NCBI RefSeq assembly: GCF_002775205.1
Contig: NC_036464.1
Location: 28,723,788-28,787,787 of the forward strand
Origin: Xiphophorus maculatus
Lineage: Eukaryota; Chordata; Actinopteri; Cyprinodontiformes; Poeciliidae
Length of the DNA stretch: 64,000 nt
Direction: 5' to 3'
The translations under genes and the position numbers were made by a program. Below the pieces are notes generated by a model. The model was not told the DNA's origin and did not search any database. It saw only the letters and a program-made list of their open reading frames with translations. Shown one piece after another: positions 39,840 to 53,700 of the stretch. Each line of letters starts with the position of its first letter. Positions within the stretch are counted from its first letter, which is position 1.

Positions 39840-40420
39840 GGGGGTCGTGGCACCAACCGGGACAGCAGAGGATGCTGCTGACAGAAGCCGGTAACAGCCC
39901 GGTCACATGACGGGGACAGAAAACCCTGACCAGCCGCCGCACTCCGGTCTTTCAACGGACCCCTGCCAACATCTTAGCTTTCAGCTGCTAACGTTAGCTC
40001 CGAGCATCAATGGTGGATCCTCAAACCTGCTTCTTGTCATCTACAAATGACCCTATGAACACGTCATCCTTCCTCTTCCCTCTCTGTCCACACAAACAAG
40101 CAGTCCAGCTGGGAGGAATCCCTCCCAGTAAAACCCCCAGTGTTCACCAGCAGGGACAGAGCCAGCTAGCTGCAGGCTACGGTAGCCACAGATGGCTAAT
40201 GGAGGCAACATTCACACGTTCCCACCTCAGAGAGAAAAACCGGGGCTAATTTTCACTTACCGGGATTTTGTCGCATCGGGGAGCAATTTGGTTGAAGGAG
40301 AAGATGGCGTTTAGGTCTGCAATTCGAGATAAAACTCAACTTCGGCGCGTCAACACTCAAGCAGCCATCTTGTTTATGATAGCAGCCCGGACTGAACCAA
40401 GCTGGGAACCAGGAGGGGGG
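39840..40420 (-). promoter_or_regulatory. ndst2: Likely ndst2 promoter and first exon
   Basis: A relatively CpG-rich stretch. On the minus strand a strong donor CCCG|gtaagtg ends a putative non-coding first exon at 40261. Upstream, aagatggcg (plus strand, near 40302) and aagatggctgc (minus, near 40370) resemble YY1 sites, which are common at TATA-less starts. Long open frames here on both strands have no recognisable product and are probably chance. Confidence 0.5.
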
Positions 40421-41594
40421 AGTGAGAGAGCAGAACCTGTTCACCAGCTGCTCTGGGTCACTACCAGCTCCTCGCAGACGTTCATCTCTGACCCTCTGCG
40501 GATTGGAAAAATCCTCTTTAAACTCAAACATCTGTGTAAACTTATCATGCACACGCTTCCACAGACATCAGAACAACAGGTTGCTGATGTGGATCCAAGA
40601 GTTCAGGAAAATCGCATATATATTTATATATGTTTTACATATATTTATATATGTAAATATGGGGGTTTTTGTATAAAATTTGTTGTCTCTGAAAATATGA
40701 ATGCTAAAAAAGGATAATACAGCCACAGCATATTAAACACAGACTTTAAGGCCAATTTTAGTTTTGAAGTATTTAGAGGTGCTTCTGAATATTTCCCTCT
40801 TGCTTAACCAGAATATGATGGCCTACCATTCTTCTTCATGATATTCTAGTCAATAGCAGAAATTATACGTCAACTCATCCTGATCCTTAAGCAGTAAAGA
40901 AGTCCTGACCATCACACTACCATCGCCATGCTTGAAATAGGGTGTAATGTTTTGCTTCCAGGACTTTCTCTTTAAAAGTTGTATTAATTTGACTTAAGAT
41001 TAATACAGTTAATCTGTGATATCACCAGTCCAGAGTAATTCCTAAAAGGTTTTGGGGAACCTCAAGATTTTTGTCTGTTTGGTCAGCAGTGACTTTGGCC
41101 TTGGAACGTGTATGGACTTCCTGTCTAGTCTCTTTTTGTTTTGACCTACATTTATTTGGTTACAGGAACAATAACCTCATGTTGTTCTACGTCTTATTTA
41201 GTTTTTATTGACTCTGGTACCTATTCACTCACTGAGTAAATGAGTTCTGAAAGTTAAGCAGATTAAAAGTAGTACATATCGTTTTAATGTACATATCGTT
41301 TTAATTAGTTGCTGGTTCTCCGTTAACCTGTGGCCACTTCCTGATGGGGGCGGTTCTGTTAAGGTTGACAGCAGTACCAGATTTAAGGAACTATAGTTAG
41401 TGTTTTATTAGTAGAAACAAAAAAAAATGTGTTAAGTTAGCACTGGGGCTGGTTTGGTGTTTGGGGAAACCCTTGGTGAGCTGTGGAGCCACCTCCAACC
41501 CCAGGCAGAAATTAGCTTCTCTCTTTTTTTAGGATTTCTTGTTCATGACTAATAGTAGCTTCATACCTTTAGTGGCACTTAAACGTTTTCTCAG

Positions 41595-41790
41595 ATTTTC
41601 AATTCAAATTCAAAAATACTTTATTGATCCCAAAGGGAAGTTAAATGTTGTAACTCACTAATTCAGGTTCTTCAAAGAGTTATTGTAGATTGTGATGGCT
41701 GTCGGCAGGAAATGTCTCTTGTAGCGGTCTCTCTAGAGAAGCCTCTGACTGCAAACACTCCGTTTCCCCAAGACAGTCTCATGAAGAGGA
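41595..41790. mobile_element. Retroelement 3' fragment (tactttattgatccc family)
   Basis: aatactttattgatcccaaa followed by gggaagttaaatg is the conserved 3' end of abundant fish LINE/SINE families. The downstream text (ttgtagcggtctctctagag) also fits. No coding frame survives. Confidence 0.5.
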
Positions 41791-42084
41791 GACTGTAAGG
41801 GCTAAAATGTCAAAAACCAAATGTACACTTCCAGGTGAAATAACTGATTTCAGTTACCCATTGGTTGCTACCCATTGGTTGTTGGAACACACTGGACAGC
41901 AAGTGAACATCAGTCTTCAGTTCAGTGGTCCAAGAAAAAAAGGTAGTGAACTGGAACCAGGGTTCTGTATGTATGGGTGGCCGAGGCTAGGTGATGGATG
42001 TTGGAAGAAAATGCTGTCTTGCATGGTCTGATCCAACAAACTACTGAAACTCTAGTTCCTCAGCTAATACACAGTTCATCAGGT

Positions 42085-42445
42085 TGTGTATGGAGTGCAG
42101 AGTCCATGGAGTCCATCATGACTGCTGTCCACCCAAAAAGCACCAACAACCTTTGAGTGCAGTCAGCCCTGTGGATACCTTTGCATGTACCACCTTCTTA
42201 AAACATCCACACTCTTTCATGCAAGCTGTATCCCGGATGGTTGTGAACTCCTCCAGCAACCACGCCGACACATCAAGGTCAAGGCGTAAAACCGGATCTC
42301 AGTGCAATGGAGCATCTGTGGGATATTCTGGACAAACAAATCCAGATAGATGGAAATCCAATTTCACAATCTGCAGCACTTCTATGGTCCAGATGCCACA
42401 AGACCCCTCCACGGGTCTGGTTGGATCCATGCCTTCTCAGTTCAA
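42085..42445 (+). mobile_element. Transposon fragment, teleost family (class uncertain)
   Basis: The text ggagtccatcatgactgctg, cacccaaaaagcaccaac, gagcatctgtgggatattct and ggacaaacaaatccag resembles a repeat dispersed in many fish genomes, probably Tc1-like. A short frame MEHLWDILDKQIQ resembles the end of a Tc1-type transposase. It is broken by frameshifts. Confidence 0.45.
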
Positions 42446-43014
42446 TGAAACGACATTATATCAAACATGCAATTTCATTCTCAATTAACTTGCCAGTTTA
42501 GCGCTTCATCTTCCTAAATATCAGACCAGTAGAGGTCAGTGTTCTGTGGAGTACAGGGGAGCTTGGTAAAGGTCAGGCCTTCTGGAAAAAAGAGTTTAAA
42601 CATCATTTAAAACTGTATTTAAGAATTGTGATGCTCACGTTTGTTATTATATGATTTATTTTTGTTATTAAATAAATCTTACATGATTTATTTAAATTCC
42701 CATCAATACTTAGATATTTTTATGATGTATTTCATAAATTTATGATCAACTGATGGATTGTATTCTTAGATTATATATTATTTTTTTCTACACTATTGGG
42801 TGAAGGCTTCCTATGACCCCAATGTTATTTTTTTCAGAATGTCTTTGATCTGTATTTTAATTGTGCAAAATAAACTAAACTCAGCATGTCTGTTCAGGCC
42901 AAGACAAGATTAGGTCTGCTTTATGAACAACAGATTGTTTGTGACAGCAGCAAAAATATTAATCCAATATCAAAACCCATGAGTCAGTCAACAAGTTTAG
43001 TGTTTTCAAGGATC

Positions 43015-43020
43015 TTTATT
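43015..43020 (-). terminator. zswim8: Putative zswim8 poly(A) signal
   Basis: Plus-strand tttatt reads AATAAA on the minus strand, about 1.75 kb beyond the stop codon. The region 43021-44765 holds no other gene and is the likely 3' UTR. Chosen for position only. Confidence 0.35.
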
Positions 43021-44765
43021 AGGTAAACTCTAAACTTTTAGTATTGCTTTCTTAGTCTTCAACCTTTTTTTTTAAACTTTTTTTTTTTTACTCTAAATTA
43101 GAATCTTTTACAATATGTTTATATAGAACCCATGGATTAAGCTACAGTTCTGAGGAATACAAAAATATCACAGAACATTTTCTACACTCGCCTTCACCTG
43201 TGAGGCTCAGAACTGGTTCAGAAAGACAAACAGCTGTCTGGACAGAGAGGATCGATGTATCCTAAAGGATAACAGCACCGTGGAGCCAACCCAGCTGGAG
43301 AAGTGCTCCATGTAAAAACACCTGTCTGTCAAGTCAGGTGTGGTGAAGTGCTGGCAGTCATGTCTTAACATGAGTCATGGAGCCGGGTCGTTTCCAGAGC
43401 TGCAGCACATCTGGATCGGAGCCACCCTCGCCAGCCTCCTGCACACCTGGCCTGTGGATAAGCTGCCTCGTCCGTCTGAGGGACGGTGTCCAGGGAAGTC
43501 CATGCTCACACCTCAGTGTTCGCTGGGGCAAACGCCTAAATGAAGTCTTAATCAAACAGATCTACAGGGGACCCATATGTGCAAAATGCTCAGTTTTAAA
43601 GTTGCATCTTTGAAAGCAAAAGTCTAAACAGTGGGACGGAGCCACCGTGAGTCTTAGAAGGGGATCTGATCCAATGTTTCCACCCAACAGGAACGCCGTT
43701 CTCCAGCATTCCCTGATCCTGGAGTTCCACTGGCCAGCATCTTTTAGATGGGTCCCTTTTTTGAACACCTGGTCTGGAAACAGGAATTACCTTGGAAGCT
43801 CATCACTGAGCTCTGAAGAAGCTTGGTGACTCAGAAATGGGAAACGGTGAGCAGAGGCAGGAAGATGAGGAGCATTCAGGGCAGCGTGGCCCGCTGCGAC
43901 CGACTCTGCAGGGTCGCCGCTGTCCTGTTGGTTCCGCTCGGGGAAGCTCTCGGCGACTTCCTCAGAAGTAATGAAATAAAAACGAATAAAGCTGCCACCC
44001 TTCAAAAAAAAAAAAACACCTCCTATTTCTTGACAATTTACAGCGACACCTAGCATGACCAATGAGTCCCAGTACAGATTGTCCGTCTGTTGGACAGTGC
44101 CAGCTGGAGTCCCATTTTGGTCTGGAGTAGAAATGTAAATATGGATCGTCATGACAACCAACAGCAGCGTTTGAGCCTTATCCTCCCCCCAGTCCCGTTT
44201 GTATGCATGACTAAGTCAATAGAAAATATCAAAAAGTTTATACAAAACCCTAAAACATCCGCAGAACAAACAGTTAGCTTCTTCTCTTCTTGTCCCACGC
44301 TGCTAGAGGTTGAGATGGACAGAGACAGGCCAATCATCACTCCGCCCTCTGGACTGGAATGTCGCAGCATGACGAAGAACCTCACCAAATGTTTCAATCC
44401 AAACTCAACTGAGCAAAGAAATTCCTAAAATCACTAGAAATGGAAACAACATCAAGAGATCTAAGCGAGTCAAAAAAAAAAGAAAAAAAAAAAGAGGGGT
44501 ACACTGTGACTCGTGGTTAAACACAGGTGTACGGCGGTGGATCGAGTGTGTCAAAACGGCAACCAGGCTTCTCCACCGACGATACCCGAGTGGACAAACA
44601 CAACCTGGGAATAAATGGATGAGGGACACGGAACCAGCTGCAGACGTTTTAGCTTGAGGCCACACAGGAGAGAAGGAAGAGGCCCCTGACAGAGTGGGGT
44701 CCTGTGGGGGATGTGCCTGGCTCAGTGGGGTGGCAGTAGTAAAGCTGGAGGCTGTGTGCTGCTGT

Positions 44766-47700
44766 TTATGGGGAGAATGTGGCCATCTCCAGCGAGATGC
44801 GCTGCCACAGCTCCTTGGTCTGTTTGCCTCTCTTCAGATTCTGCAGCACGTCGTTGAACTGCATCATCCCCACCGGCGTGAGGCAAAACGCCCCCCGGGC
44901 GCTGCGGATGATGTTGACGAAGTCGTCATAGTCGGCAGGTGTCAGGTGGATGAGTCGATGGTGGATGTACTGAGGAGAGAGATGGGTGTGAGAAGGCTTG
45001 TTGGATGGAATCGCTGCTGGATTAAAACATCTCGGTTTTTCATTTGAGTCAAATATGTGGTGAACATTAACGTTTCTATTTAATCTCAACTTACCATACA
45101 ACTGTATGGCTGAACAATTTTAGGAAAAATATGTCATTACAACACCATTGCTCAATATTCTGATGGAGATGTTGGTTAAGAAAAAAAACCCACTCTCCTC
45201 TTTCTTGCCAGTTTGTTGTTCTGAATCCCCACTAGAGGGGATTGCTGAATGGACAATATTGAGTCAGGCAACAGCTAATTAAACCTGCAGTGTGCAACTT
45301 CCAGAAGAAATATTCCTCACATATTTGTTGAAACGGCCACTATGTCATGACAATATGATATTAGACAGATAATCTGTGAAAAATTGCGCTTCTCTGCCTT
45401 CTCCCTGCGCTAGCTAGAAACAACCAATCAATCTCCGTAACTCAAGCCTCACTGTAGATGAGGAGCCAATAAAACAGTCTCAAATTTATTAGACATGTCT
45501 TTTCCTTCGTCACAAAGTTGCTTGAAGTTAAAAGTATAATGAATATTCATTAAAAGGAAAACGATCCAGATCCACAAACGACAGCAGTGTTGATGCTGTG
45601 ATGATAGGTGGTGGACGGTGTGTTGCACCTGTAGGTATGCCTGCTGGCAGCGCTGCACCAGCTGGTGGAAAGCAGGCGTGCGGAGGTGAGCGTGGATGTG
45701 GGCAGGATTCAGCCTCTGCAGAGCCTCCATGATGATCTCTTGCAGGACGAATGGACTGAGGACTCCTTTGGCTGCTCCAACACAGAACTGGTACACATAG
45801 TTGACTCCTGGCAGACAAAACAACAAGCCAGTTCATGAGAAACACCATGAACTGCGTAACCTGAGTGATTCAGCTTTATATTTAAAAACAGATTGTTTTC
45901 AAAAGTATGACAACGGCCACCTTTTTTATATATATATATCTGCTCACTTTAAGGACTTCAAAGTGCACAAAAAGTTTTCACACTCCTTTATAAATGGAAT
46001 CATGGGCAAAGCACCATGGCCTTTTAGACAAGAATTTTCAAAAACCAATCAGTCTACAACAGGGGTGTCCAAACTTTCTGTGGGGCCAAAATCATCAAGA
46101 TAATAGCACTTGGGAGTCATATTAAAAATGCAAAGTAATTTTTATTGTAAATTGATCATTTGAGAATTAACCATGCAATGTTTTTATAAAGCAAAATTGC
46201 AAAGAACAATTTAGTAAACTGATATTTTCTTTAATAATAAGAGAAGGTGGGAAGGTTTGTAACTCTTTTGGTCAAAGGTTTTTTATTTGGCTGGTTTAGA
46301 AAATGTTTTTAAACTTATAAATTAATAAAATTATTCAGAGGGCCACAAATGGCAGCCGCGCCCCAGTTTGGACATCCCTGATCTAGAACATTTGCTTAAC
46401 TTATCATCTTTGAACCATTTGCTACTGTCCTCTTTTGCTAACATGTTTGGGGGCAACACTGGCAAAGGCGAAAGAAGTTCATCCTGCAGTCGGTGGATTG
46501 CTGGTTCGATTCCCGTTGCGTGTCACTCAGCATTGCAAAAACACTTCACCCGCCTTGCCTGCTGGTGGTGCTCAGAAAAATGACACAAAATGACAGCATC
46601 GCTTCTGTCAGACTGTCCCAGGGCAGCTGTGGCTACAATCCAGCATTTGATATAAGGAGCATTATAAATAAAACAAATTATTATTATAATGTTCTCACCT
46701 AGCCGTGCAGCTAGTCCCAGCAGCCACTTTACATCTTCAGTGTAAGGTGGACTTCTGGAGAAGTTGTTGGGATGGTCGTTATGAGCCCTCCTGCCCAGCA
46801 TCTCCAGCGCCAGCATGCCTTTACACAGAACAGCAGCCATCCTCAACACAACGCGTCTTTAATGTGAGCGTCAGACCTGACTAGGCGAAGCCGCTCACCA
46901 ACTCTGTAGGCTGAGTGCAGGTAGTGCAGGCCCTGCTGGCTGATTGGCTGGCTGTGCTGCTCATCTTCTGCTGTGAAGGGGGCGCTCACCAGCGGAGCGG
47001 GTTGGGGGGAGACGGCAGGCAGAGATGCCCCCTGTATGGCCTGAATGGTGGGGCCAGAGTGGACGCTGCCCACTGCAGAAACACAACAGTGAGGCATTAA
47101 AATGATGATGACGTGGCTAAAGGCAAAGTGGGAACATGGTGTTGTCCTGACCTGCCACGGTGGTGCTCAGGGGCAGGCCCGTCTCGGTGTGGTAGGGGTG
47201 GACGGCGATCTGAGTCATGGACGGCACCGGGACGGCTGGGAAGGTGACGGCCGCAGCAGACAGAGAGGGCTGGGGGCCGGGAGCCATTGAGAAGGGGTAC
47301 TGGGCCCCGATGAAAGCTGGATGTATCCCCTGATTAGAACACAGCAGAGGAGCTACAATGAAAACTGCTAATATTAGCACAATAATGATGCTTCATAGCT
47401 CCATGGGAGGCTTCCGTTTACACTTGATTACAACCCTACTGCCATGTTTACTGGGGATAAAAAAATAGTGCATAATTATTTAGTGGAAGATAAAAGATAC
47501 AGGGTATAATACAATTTTAACAAAAATCTCAAAAGAAAAAAAATCCTGTGGGATCAAAAGCCAAAGTTGTATAACAAGCAGAGTGTTCAGTTTTCAACAA
47601 CCAGACTTCAAGCTAGAGCATCTTAATGTCAGCATGGTCCAGTAGAAACCTAGAACTAAATCTAATTCAAAAGCTGTTGCATGATTTAAAAATTTCTGTG

Positions 47701-50700
47701 AACAGATGCTCTCCAGCAAATCAGACTGATCTTGAGCTGCTTCGCAAAGACGGGTGGGCGAAAGTTTCAATCTGCAGATGTGCAAAGCTGGTAGAGATAC
47801 ACCCTCAAAGACCTGCAGGTGGATCTGCAGTGGAAGCCGCTTCTAGAAAGCCTAAACCTCAGGTTTCAGATTCTTACATAGAAAAAAATTTTAAGAACTT
47901 ATTTTTTAGACGGAAATATACCAAAGGTAGTACAAAAGTATATTTGAACTAAAACAGGCAGCTAGAAATGTTCTTAGAGGAGATTTTAGCTGTTAGCGGG
48001 CGGTTGTGGTTCCCAACCCGTGCGAACACAAAGGGTCCACTGCAAATGCTTTCAATCATAAGAACTGTTGCATGTGTGTTGTATTTACAGTCCCCTGCGG
48101 TGTGTATTGAGATGACCTCTGACCTGTGGATATGAAGCCCCAGACACAGGGAAGACGGCGGGCCGGGGTACATGCTGCAGAGGGTGTCCCAGGTACTGCG
48201 GGGTGCAGACGGAGGGGAGGTGTGCCTGGATGGTGGTGTAGGGGTGCAGCCCCTGACTGTGGGGGTGGGACATGGCCTGGCCAGGAATAGCATGGGACTG
48301 GTAAATGGTGGAGCCCACAGAGATGACGGGGACAATGGCCGCCGCAGTGACCGAAGCTGTGACCGCTCCCACCCCCGAAGAGTCCATGTTGGCTACGCCG
48401 TCCAGCACACCGCAGGTGGCATCTGGGGGCCTCCGGCCAGAGCTCCCGTTGGCCCCGCAGCGGCCTGGAGGATCCCGCTGCTGGCCAGCACCGCCGCCCA
48501 CCGACTGCTCGTACAGCCAATACCACTGATGGGCCACCTCGAACAGGACCTCAGGATACACGCCACCGCCCTTCGCTGCCTCCTCCACGGCCATGCAGGC
48601 CTTCTCCAGCATCACGTTGTCCTGGAAGCAGGAAGAGACAGAGACGTAGAGACGGGAGTAGGTCAAATCGTTCTCATATATGGTGAGCATTTAATTTGAT
48701 CTGATTCTTAGCATCTTTTCTAGCATCATTCTCTAGCGTTTGACTCAGCTTATCCAGAGATCAGGTAATGTTTCCTTCTGGTAAGTGGAAATAACACGTG
48801 GTGAGTCGAGTTGTTCATATCTACATTATTAACAGTGAGAATAAACTGTTAAAGTCACAATATTTTGTGGAATTCCTTGGAAACATGATTACTTAAGTCT
48901 TTCTGCTCATAACTCAATCTCTGCAAAGAGTCAAATCTTCACACAAAAAAACATTACAGGCTAATTTATCGGTTACATCCAACATTAGAGAGCACACAAC
49001 AACTGCATTCAATCAGATTTTGAAATATGAACACAGCTTTTATTAATAACACAACAATTTTTTAATAACTGGAATCAGAAACTTGACTCCTTCTACCCCA
49101 ATGATGAGTCGCCATAACCTTATGTGAGTTACAGCTATGATAAAAAAATTCAAAATGTTAACACAACTATACATAGTCATATATATACATATTATACATA
49201 CTACCACATGTGGTAATATGCACACCACAGTATTTAGTGTGGTTTCCTGCACAGTGTGCAGGAAAAGTTGACTTGCTCTACCTGTTCTTTGCACTGAACC
49301 AGGGCTCTCTGGATCTCATTGGGGTTGAGGGCGTGAGCGTGAGGCAGGCAGCTGAGCGCCAGCTCTGCGGCCGCCCGGACCATGTTGGGGTCCCTGGCCC
49401 GTGATGCCCGGTCTGCCAGGGACGCCACCTCTGGTGGAGTCAGGTGGCCATCCCAGCACTCCACCAGGATATTCAGGGCTGCGCTGCCAATCTCCATCGC
49501 TTGACCTAAAGAAAAAGCAGAAAGGAAACCGTGGTTACAATACCTGACCAAATGTAACAAATGACTGTTAAAATGCGTGTCCTTTAATAAATCACACCAG
49601 TTATCCAGGAGACATGAGATGAGTAGGTCCTGGACAGCCAGTTGGGCGAAACAAAATTGTGGAGGCCAAGAGCGTACAGTCCAATCTCGAAGGCACAGAG
49701 ATGGAGGTTCCTGTGTGGCCCCTGGTGACCACCGCTGGCTGAGGGCTGGGTGAAGATGGAGGTGGAGGAGTTCCCTCCGGCTTTGATCAGCACCGTCTTG
49801 GCCAGTTCAAAGTAAAAATGGGCTGCTGCCTCGGAGGGCTGGTTGGGCACATGGGGGGCATGACACTCCAGGCGGCGCCCCTTATACCTGAACACATGGA
49901 AACGTTGAAACCGGTCAACATGAAACCCAAACATAAAGTATCTGAGTACACCAAGTACACTTCATAGGGAGGTGGAATAAAAACAGCTTTGACCAACGGA
50001 ACAGATGTTCCAGTTTGGGAATTTTCATATTTTATAGTAAAAATATCCGTTAGCGCAACATTTGTTCTTGTGTTCTGAGCTTCTACTGTTCACTAGCTGC
50101 ATTTTCATAAACTTTAAAATTGAACACATTAGAATTCCGAAAATAAATTTGCCTAGTGGAAATGCACCAATTTCAAAAAACTTCTTTTCCAACAAGAAGC
50201 TTTTAACTGTTGGATGAGTGGATTTTTCAGCCATATGGGTTTTAGGGTATTTGGTAAAACTGCGGTGGAAACCTTTTTTTTTTTTTGCATCACACGAGTC
50301 ACATGATCAACAACCGGATGTTACTACTGGCGGAAAAGATGAGGAAGACGACAGGAAGTGGTAGGAGGCTGATGGCGCCACATGTTTTCTTACAGAAATT
50401 ATGGCTTGAACAAACTTAAAGTTAAAATGACACGTGAATATTTCTTATTTAATGGAAACACCACAATTGTGAAATTGTGTTGAAATGGGAACGCAGCTTC
50501 TGTCAGATAAAATAATCAGTGATGTCTGAAGAGAACTAGAGTTACCAGAAAGAATAATCCCCAGCTTTCCAGATCCATATGCAAAATTATTTTTGTGTAC
50601 AATGAAACATCGGGTTATTTGAGATTACATTCAAAAGTAAAAGAATGGATCTTTATAGCTCTGCAAAGCCAACCCTGTAGAGAGGTGGGGTAGTCAGCAT

Positions 50701-53700
50701 GTGTACCTGCTGGTGTCAGTGCTCTTGGCCCTAGCCCCGCCCCCAGCCCTGCGTGAACCACTGGAGGATGAGGAGCCCAGCGAGTCTGATGAAGAGCTGC
50801 TGATGCTGTCGCTGTCCTGTCCGCGCGCCCAGGACGCCGCCGCCCACCCACCCCGGAGTGGCCTCCGGCTGAGGGTCGGGGAGCTGTCTGAGGTCGTCTC
50901 AGGAGCGCTGCTGTCTATGCTCGCCATGCCTGTTCACACACATGCTCTTTAAAGTTTGCACACTGGGTTTGCTTCACTACAAATTAGCAGTGTGTTTTCA
51001 CCAAGAGGGTAAAACTCCCCCCAACAGGAAAAAAAATAATACCAAGGCTAAAACCTAAAGGTGAGTTTTTGAAATTACACTGTGTAAAAAAGGGACAGAC
51101 ATGTAGGATTAGTGTGGAACTCAAAGGAGGACAAGTAAAGCCAGGTCAGAGTGCATACCAGTGTGTTTCTTCTTCTGGCGGACAGGCGAGCCCCAGCAAC
51201 GCTGGCTGTAGCCACAGCGCCCCCCTAGAGCCAGTCGACTGGGAACTGTGGCCTCCGGTTTAAAGGACGTCGTTTCGTTCTGCTGCTCACTTGATAACTG
51301 TGCTCCATCTGAAACTGCAAGGACACAAATTCAAGTCAGTGTTCATTGGAAAACACATCTAGTTCTGATCAATTGCAGAGGAAAGGAAGAAATGCTCTAA
51401 GTAAGTTTGGGTACTCTGCACATTCACAATTTCCGAAGGCATTCTTCTGCCGTTTTGCACCACAGTCTAAAACTTTTCAACAGAATTTCACAAATCTGGG
51501 AACCTCAGACCAGAAGAATTCACCCAGCTCTGCCATTTCTTCCAACTTTCAACATATTTCGATCCTGAATGTGTTGGGTTCTCTACCATGCTCCTTGGTG
51601 TCAGCAGCGTTCTCCCCGCCTGTGCTGTTCTGCAGCAGGCTGAGCTCGACCTGTGAGGTCACTTCCTCCCCAGCCAGAGCCACAGCAGAGGAAGAGCTTG
51701 AGGAAGACGCAGCCAAGGTGTTAGATGAGGACGATGACAAGGCGTGTTTGGTGACCCCTCCGGTGGAGCCTCCGATCCCGCTGTGGCTCCCAGTAGTGTG
51801 TTTGGACGGGCTGCGCTGACTGCCCCCTGCTGGCTTGCTGGAGTAGAATGAGCTCAGAGTCTGAGGCTTGTGGGTCTGGCTCTCCCTGTCCAGCAGCTTA
51901 TCCAGGATCTGATCAAGGAGAGAGACTTCAGCATTCTACACATGCACCTGGTATCAGGGAGTTGATTCTGAAACCATAATCAAAATCTACTTTATATTGT
52001 AAGAGTTCATATTTCTGTGATGTGCTTTGTGTGACAAACTGGACAAGTTCAGTTCAGTTTCGAAGAACCATCAAAGGAAACGGATGGCCTCTAGACAGTA
52101 TGCACTACATACAGTGTGTGTATGTTGGGTTTGTGTCTAGTAGGGTAAGTGGGTACAAACTACTACAAGTGTATTACTGTTTGTTTCCAATAGCAACGTC
52201 AAAACGTATGACCAAGCTCTGTACATTACTACTGTCTTCTTCTCTTTGTTGAGCATGATAATGTCTAGTCTGGAGATTAGACAGGAAATGTGCCGACATG
52301 CAGTGTGATTCACACTACAGTCACTTTAGAAAGCTGAACATTTCAAGGATTTTTAGTCATTACTGCTGACTTTTAGTCATTCCAGTTTCTACTCTGCTTT
52401 CCCCAGTTTTCATCAATTTGTTGGCTGCATACAATACAAGACAATAAAACCTCACCAGGCTGTGATAACAAGATCTAAAGCTGATCCCTACAGGTCAAAG
52501 GTTGTCTATCATATCTATCGGTAGCCATGTTTGATAAAGCGTGAGCCACCCTTTACCTTCTTGAGTTTGCTTTGGTCATCCTTGTAGGTGATCATGAGGG
52601 CTAAAGCCAGGTCACCCTTCACCCGCCGAGTTCCTTCACAGAGCAAAGGATGCTCTGCCTCGCTGACCGTCGTCTTCATACCTGCACATGCAAAGTCATG
52701 GAAACAGCAATCGGCACGAGTTAAGGAGTTTCAGGGCAACGGCAAAGGAAGTCTGTGTGTTAAAATCTGTGAAGACTGGCAACAAATTATACTTTGAAAG
52801 AACAAGATAATTACAAGTAACACAAGTAAAAGGAGCCAGGGAACAAATTACCAAGAGCAGCTACAGCAGCTTCAAAGCCCAGCTCCTCGTCCCCGGGCAT
52901 CTCATTGTTTCGGTTGCGACTGGGTGGACGGGAACCAGTTGGGGACACAACTAAAGAGACATCATGGAGATGAGACTTGTTCAAAGGATGCTAGAATAAA
53001 TAAAAACTACATTGTGCAGTCATTGCTTCTTCAATCTTTGAGAAATAAATCAAGATCTGTAATTCAACTTTAGAAAATGTTATCGTTTTCATTTCATTCC
53101 ATTATGGAAGGCAGGCAGAAACTCAACAAATCAAAGTAGTCACCCAAACATAATGAACATTGTAGATGGTTTCTTGATGTTGATGGCAAATCAAAATCAG
53201 ACATGACAAAGTGGCCAGAAAAAAAAGTTCTTATCAAAAGTAAAAAATGAAAAAAATACTACTCTTTTGCTTTTAGAACATCTGAAGGCCAGAAATAATC
53301 ATTTGGATGCCAACCTGGGGTGCAGAGAACATCAAATATGAAACTGGCCAACATCAAAGGCAGCACCGGTCTGTAATCACAGAGGTTTCCGTCCCTGAGC
53401 TGCTCGGCTCGGTCTCTGATGGCCGACATCTCCACCAGGCCCAGGGGAATCTTCTTCAACAGCGCCACCACCTCAGACTCCTGGTAGGCCAGCTTCACCT
53501 GCTCAGTCACAACATGGAGAGTCAGTAATGAAAGTACTAGTTCAGGTCTTTACATGATTTGAAAGGATTTAGATGTTTCCATGTGTTCATGACTATTGCC
53601 TTGTCCTTATACAACATCCAAATATAACAGCAACTTATGCAGCTCAATTAGGTTTTCTCTGGGTTAGGTCTCAGGTCGTTTTAAGACAAACAGATCATGC

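Larger units (their letters stand above)
40430..43000. other. Intergenic between zswim8 and ndst2
   Basis: AT-rich sequence with no supported gene. It contains a short (TATATT) mirror near 40615-40650, a retroelement fragment at about 41595 and a transposon fragment at about 42090 (listed separately). Confidence 0.6.

Noticed and set aside
40268..40717. 149-codon plus-strand frame near the ndst2 promoter
   Set aside because: No recognisable content; it runs into a tatatt tract and overlaps a likely non-coding exon on the other strand.
48172..48699. 175-codon plus-strand frame
   Set aside because: Shadow of the zswim8 exon 48124-48621, whose minus-strand reading matches the family.
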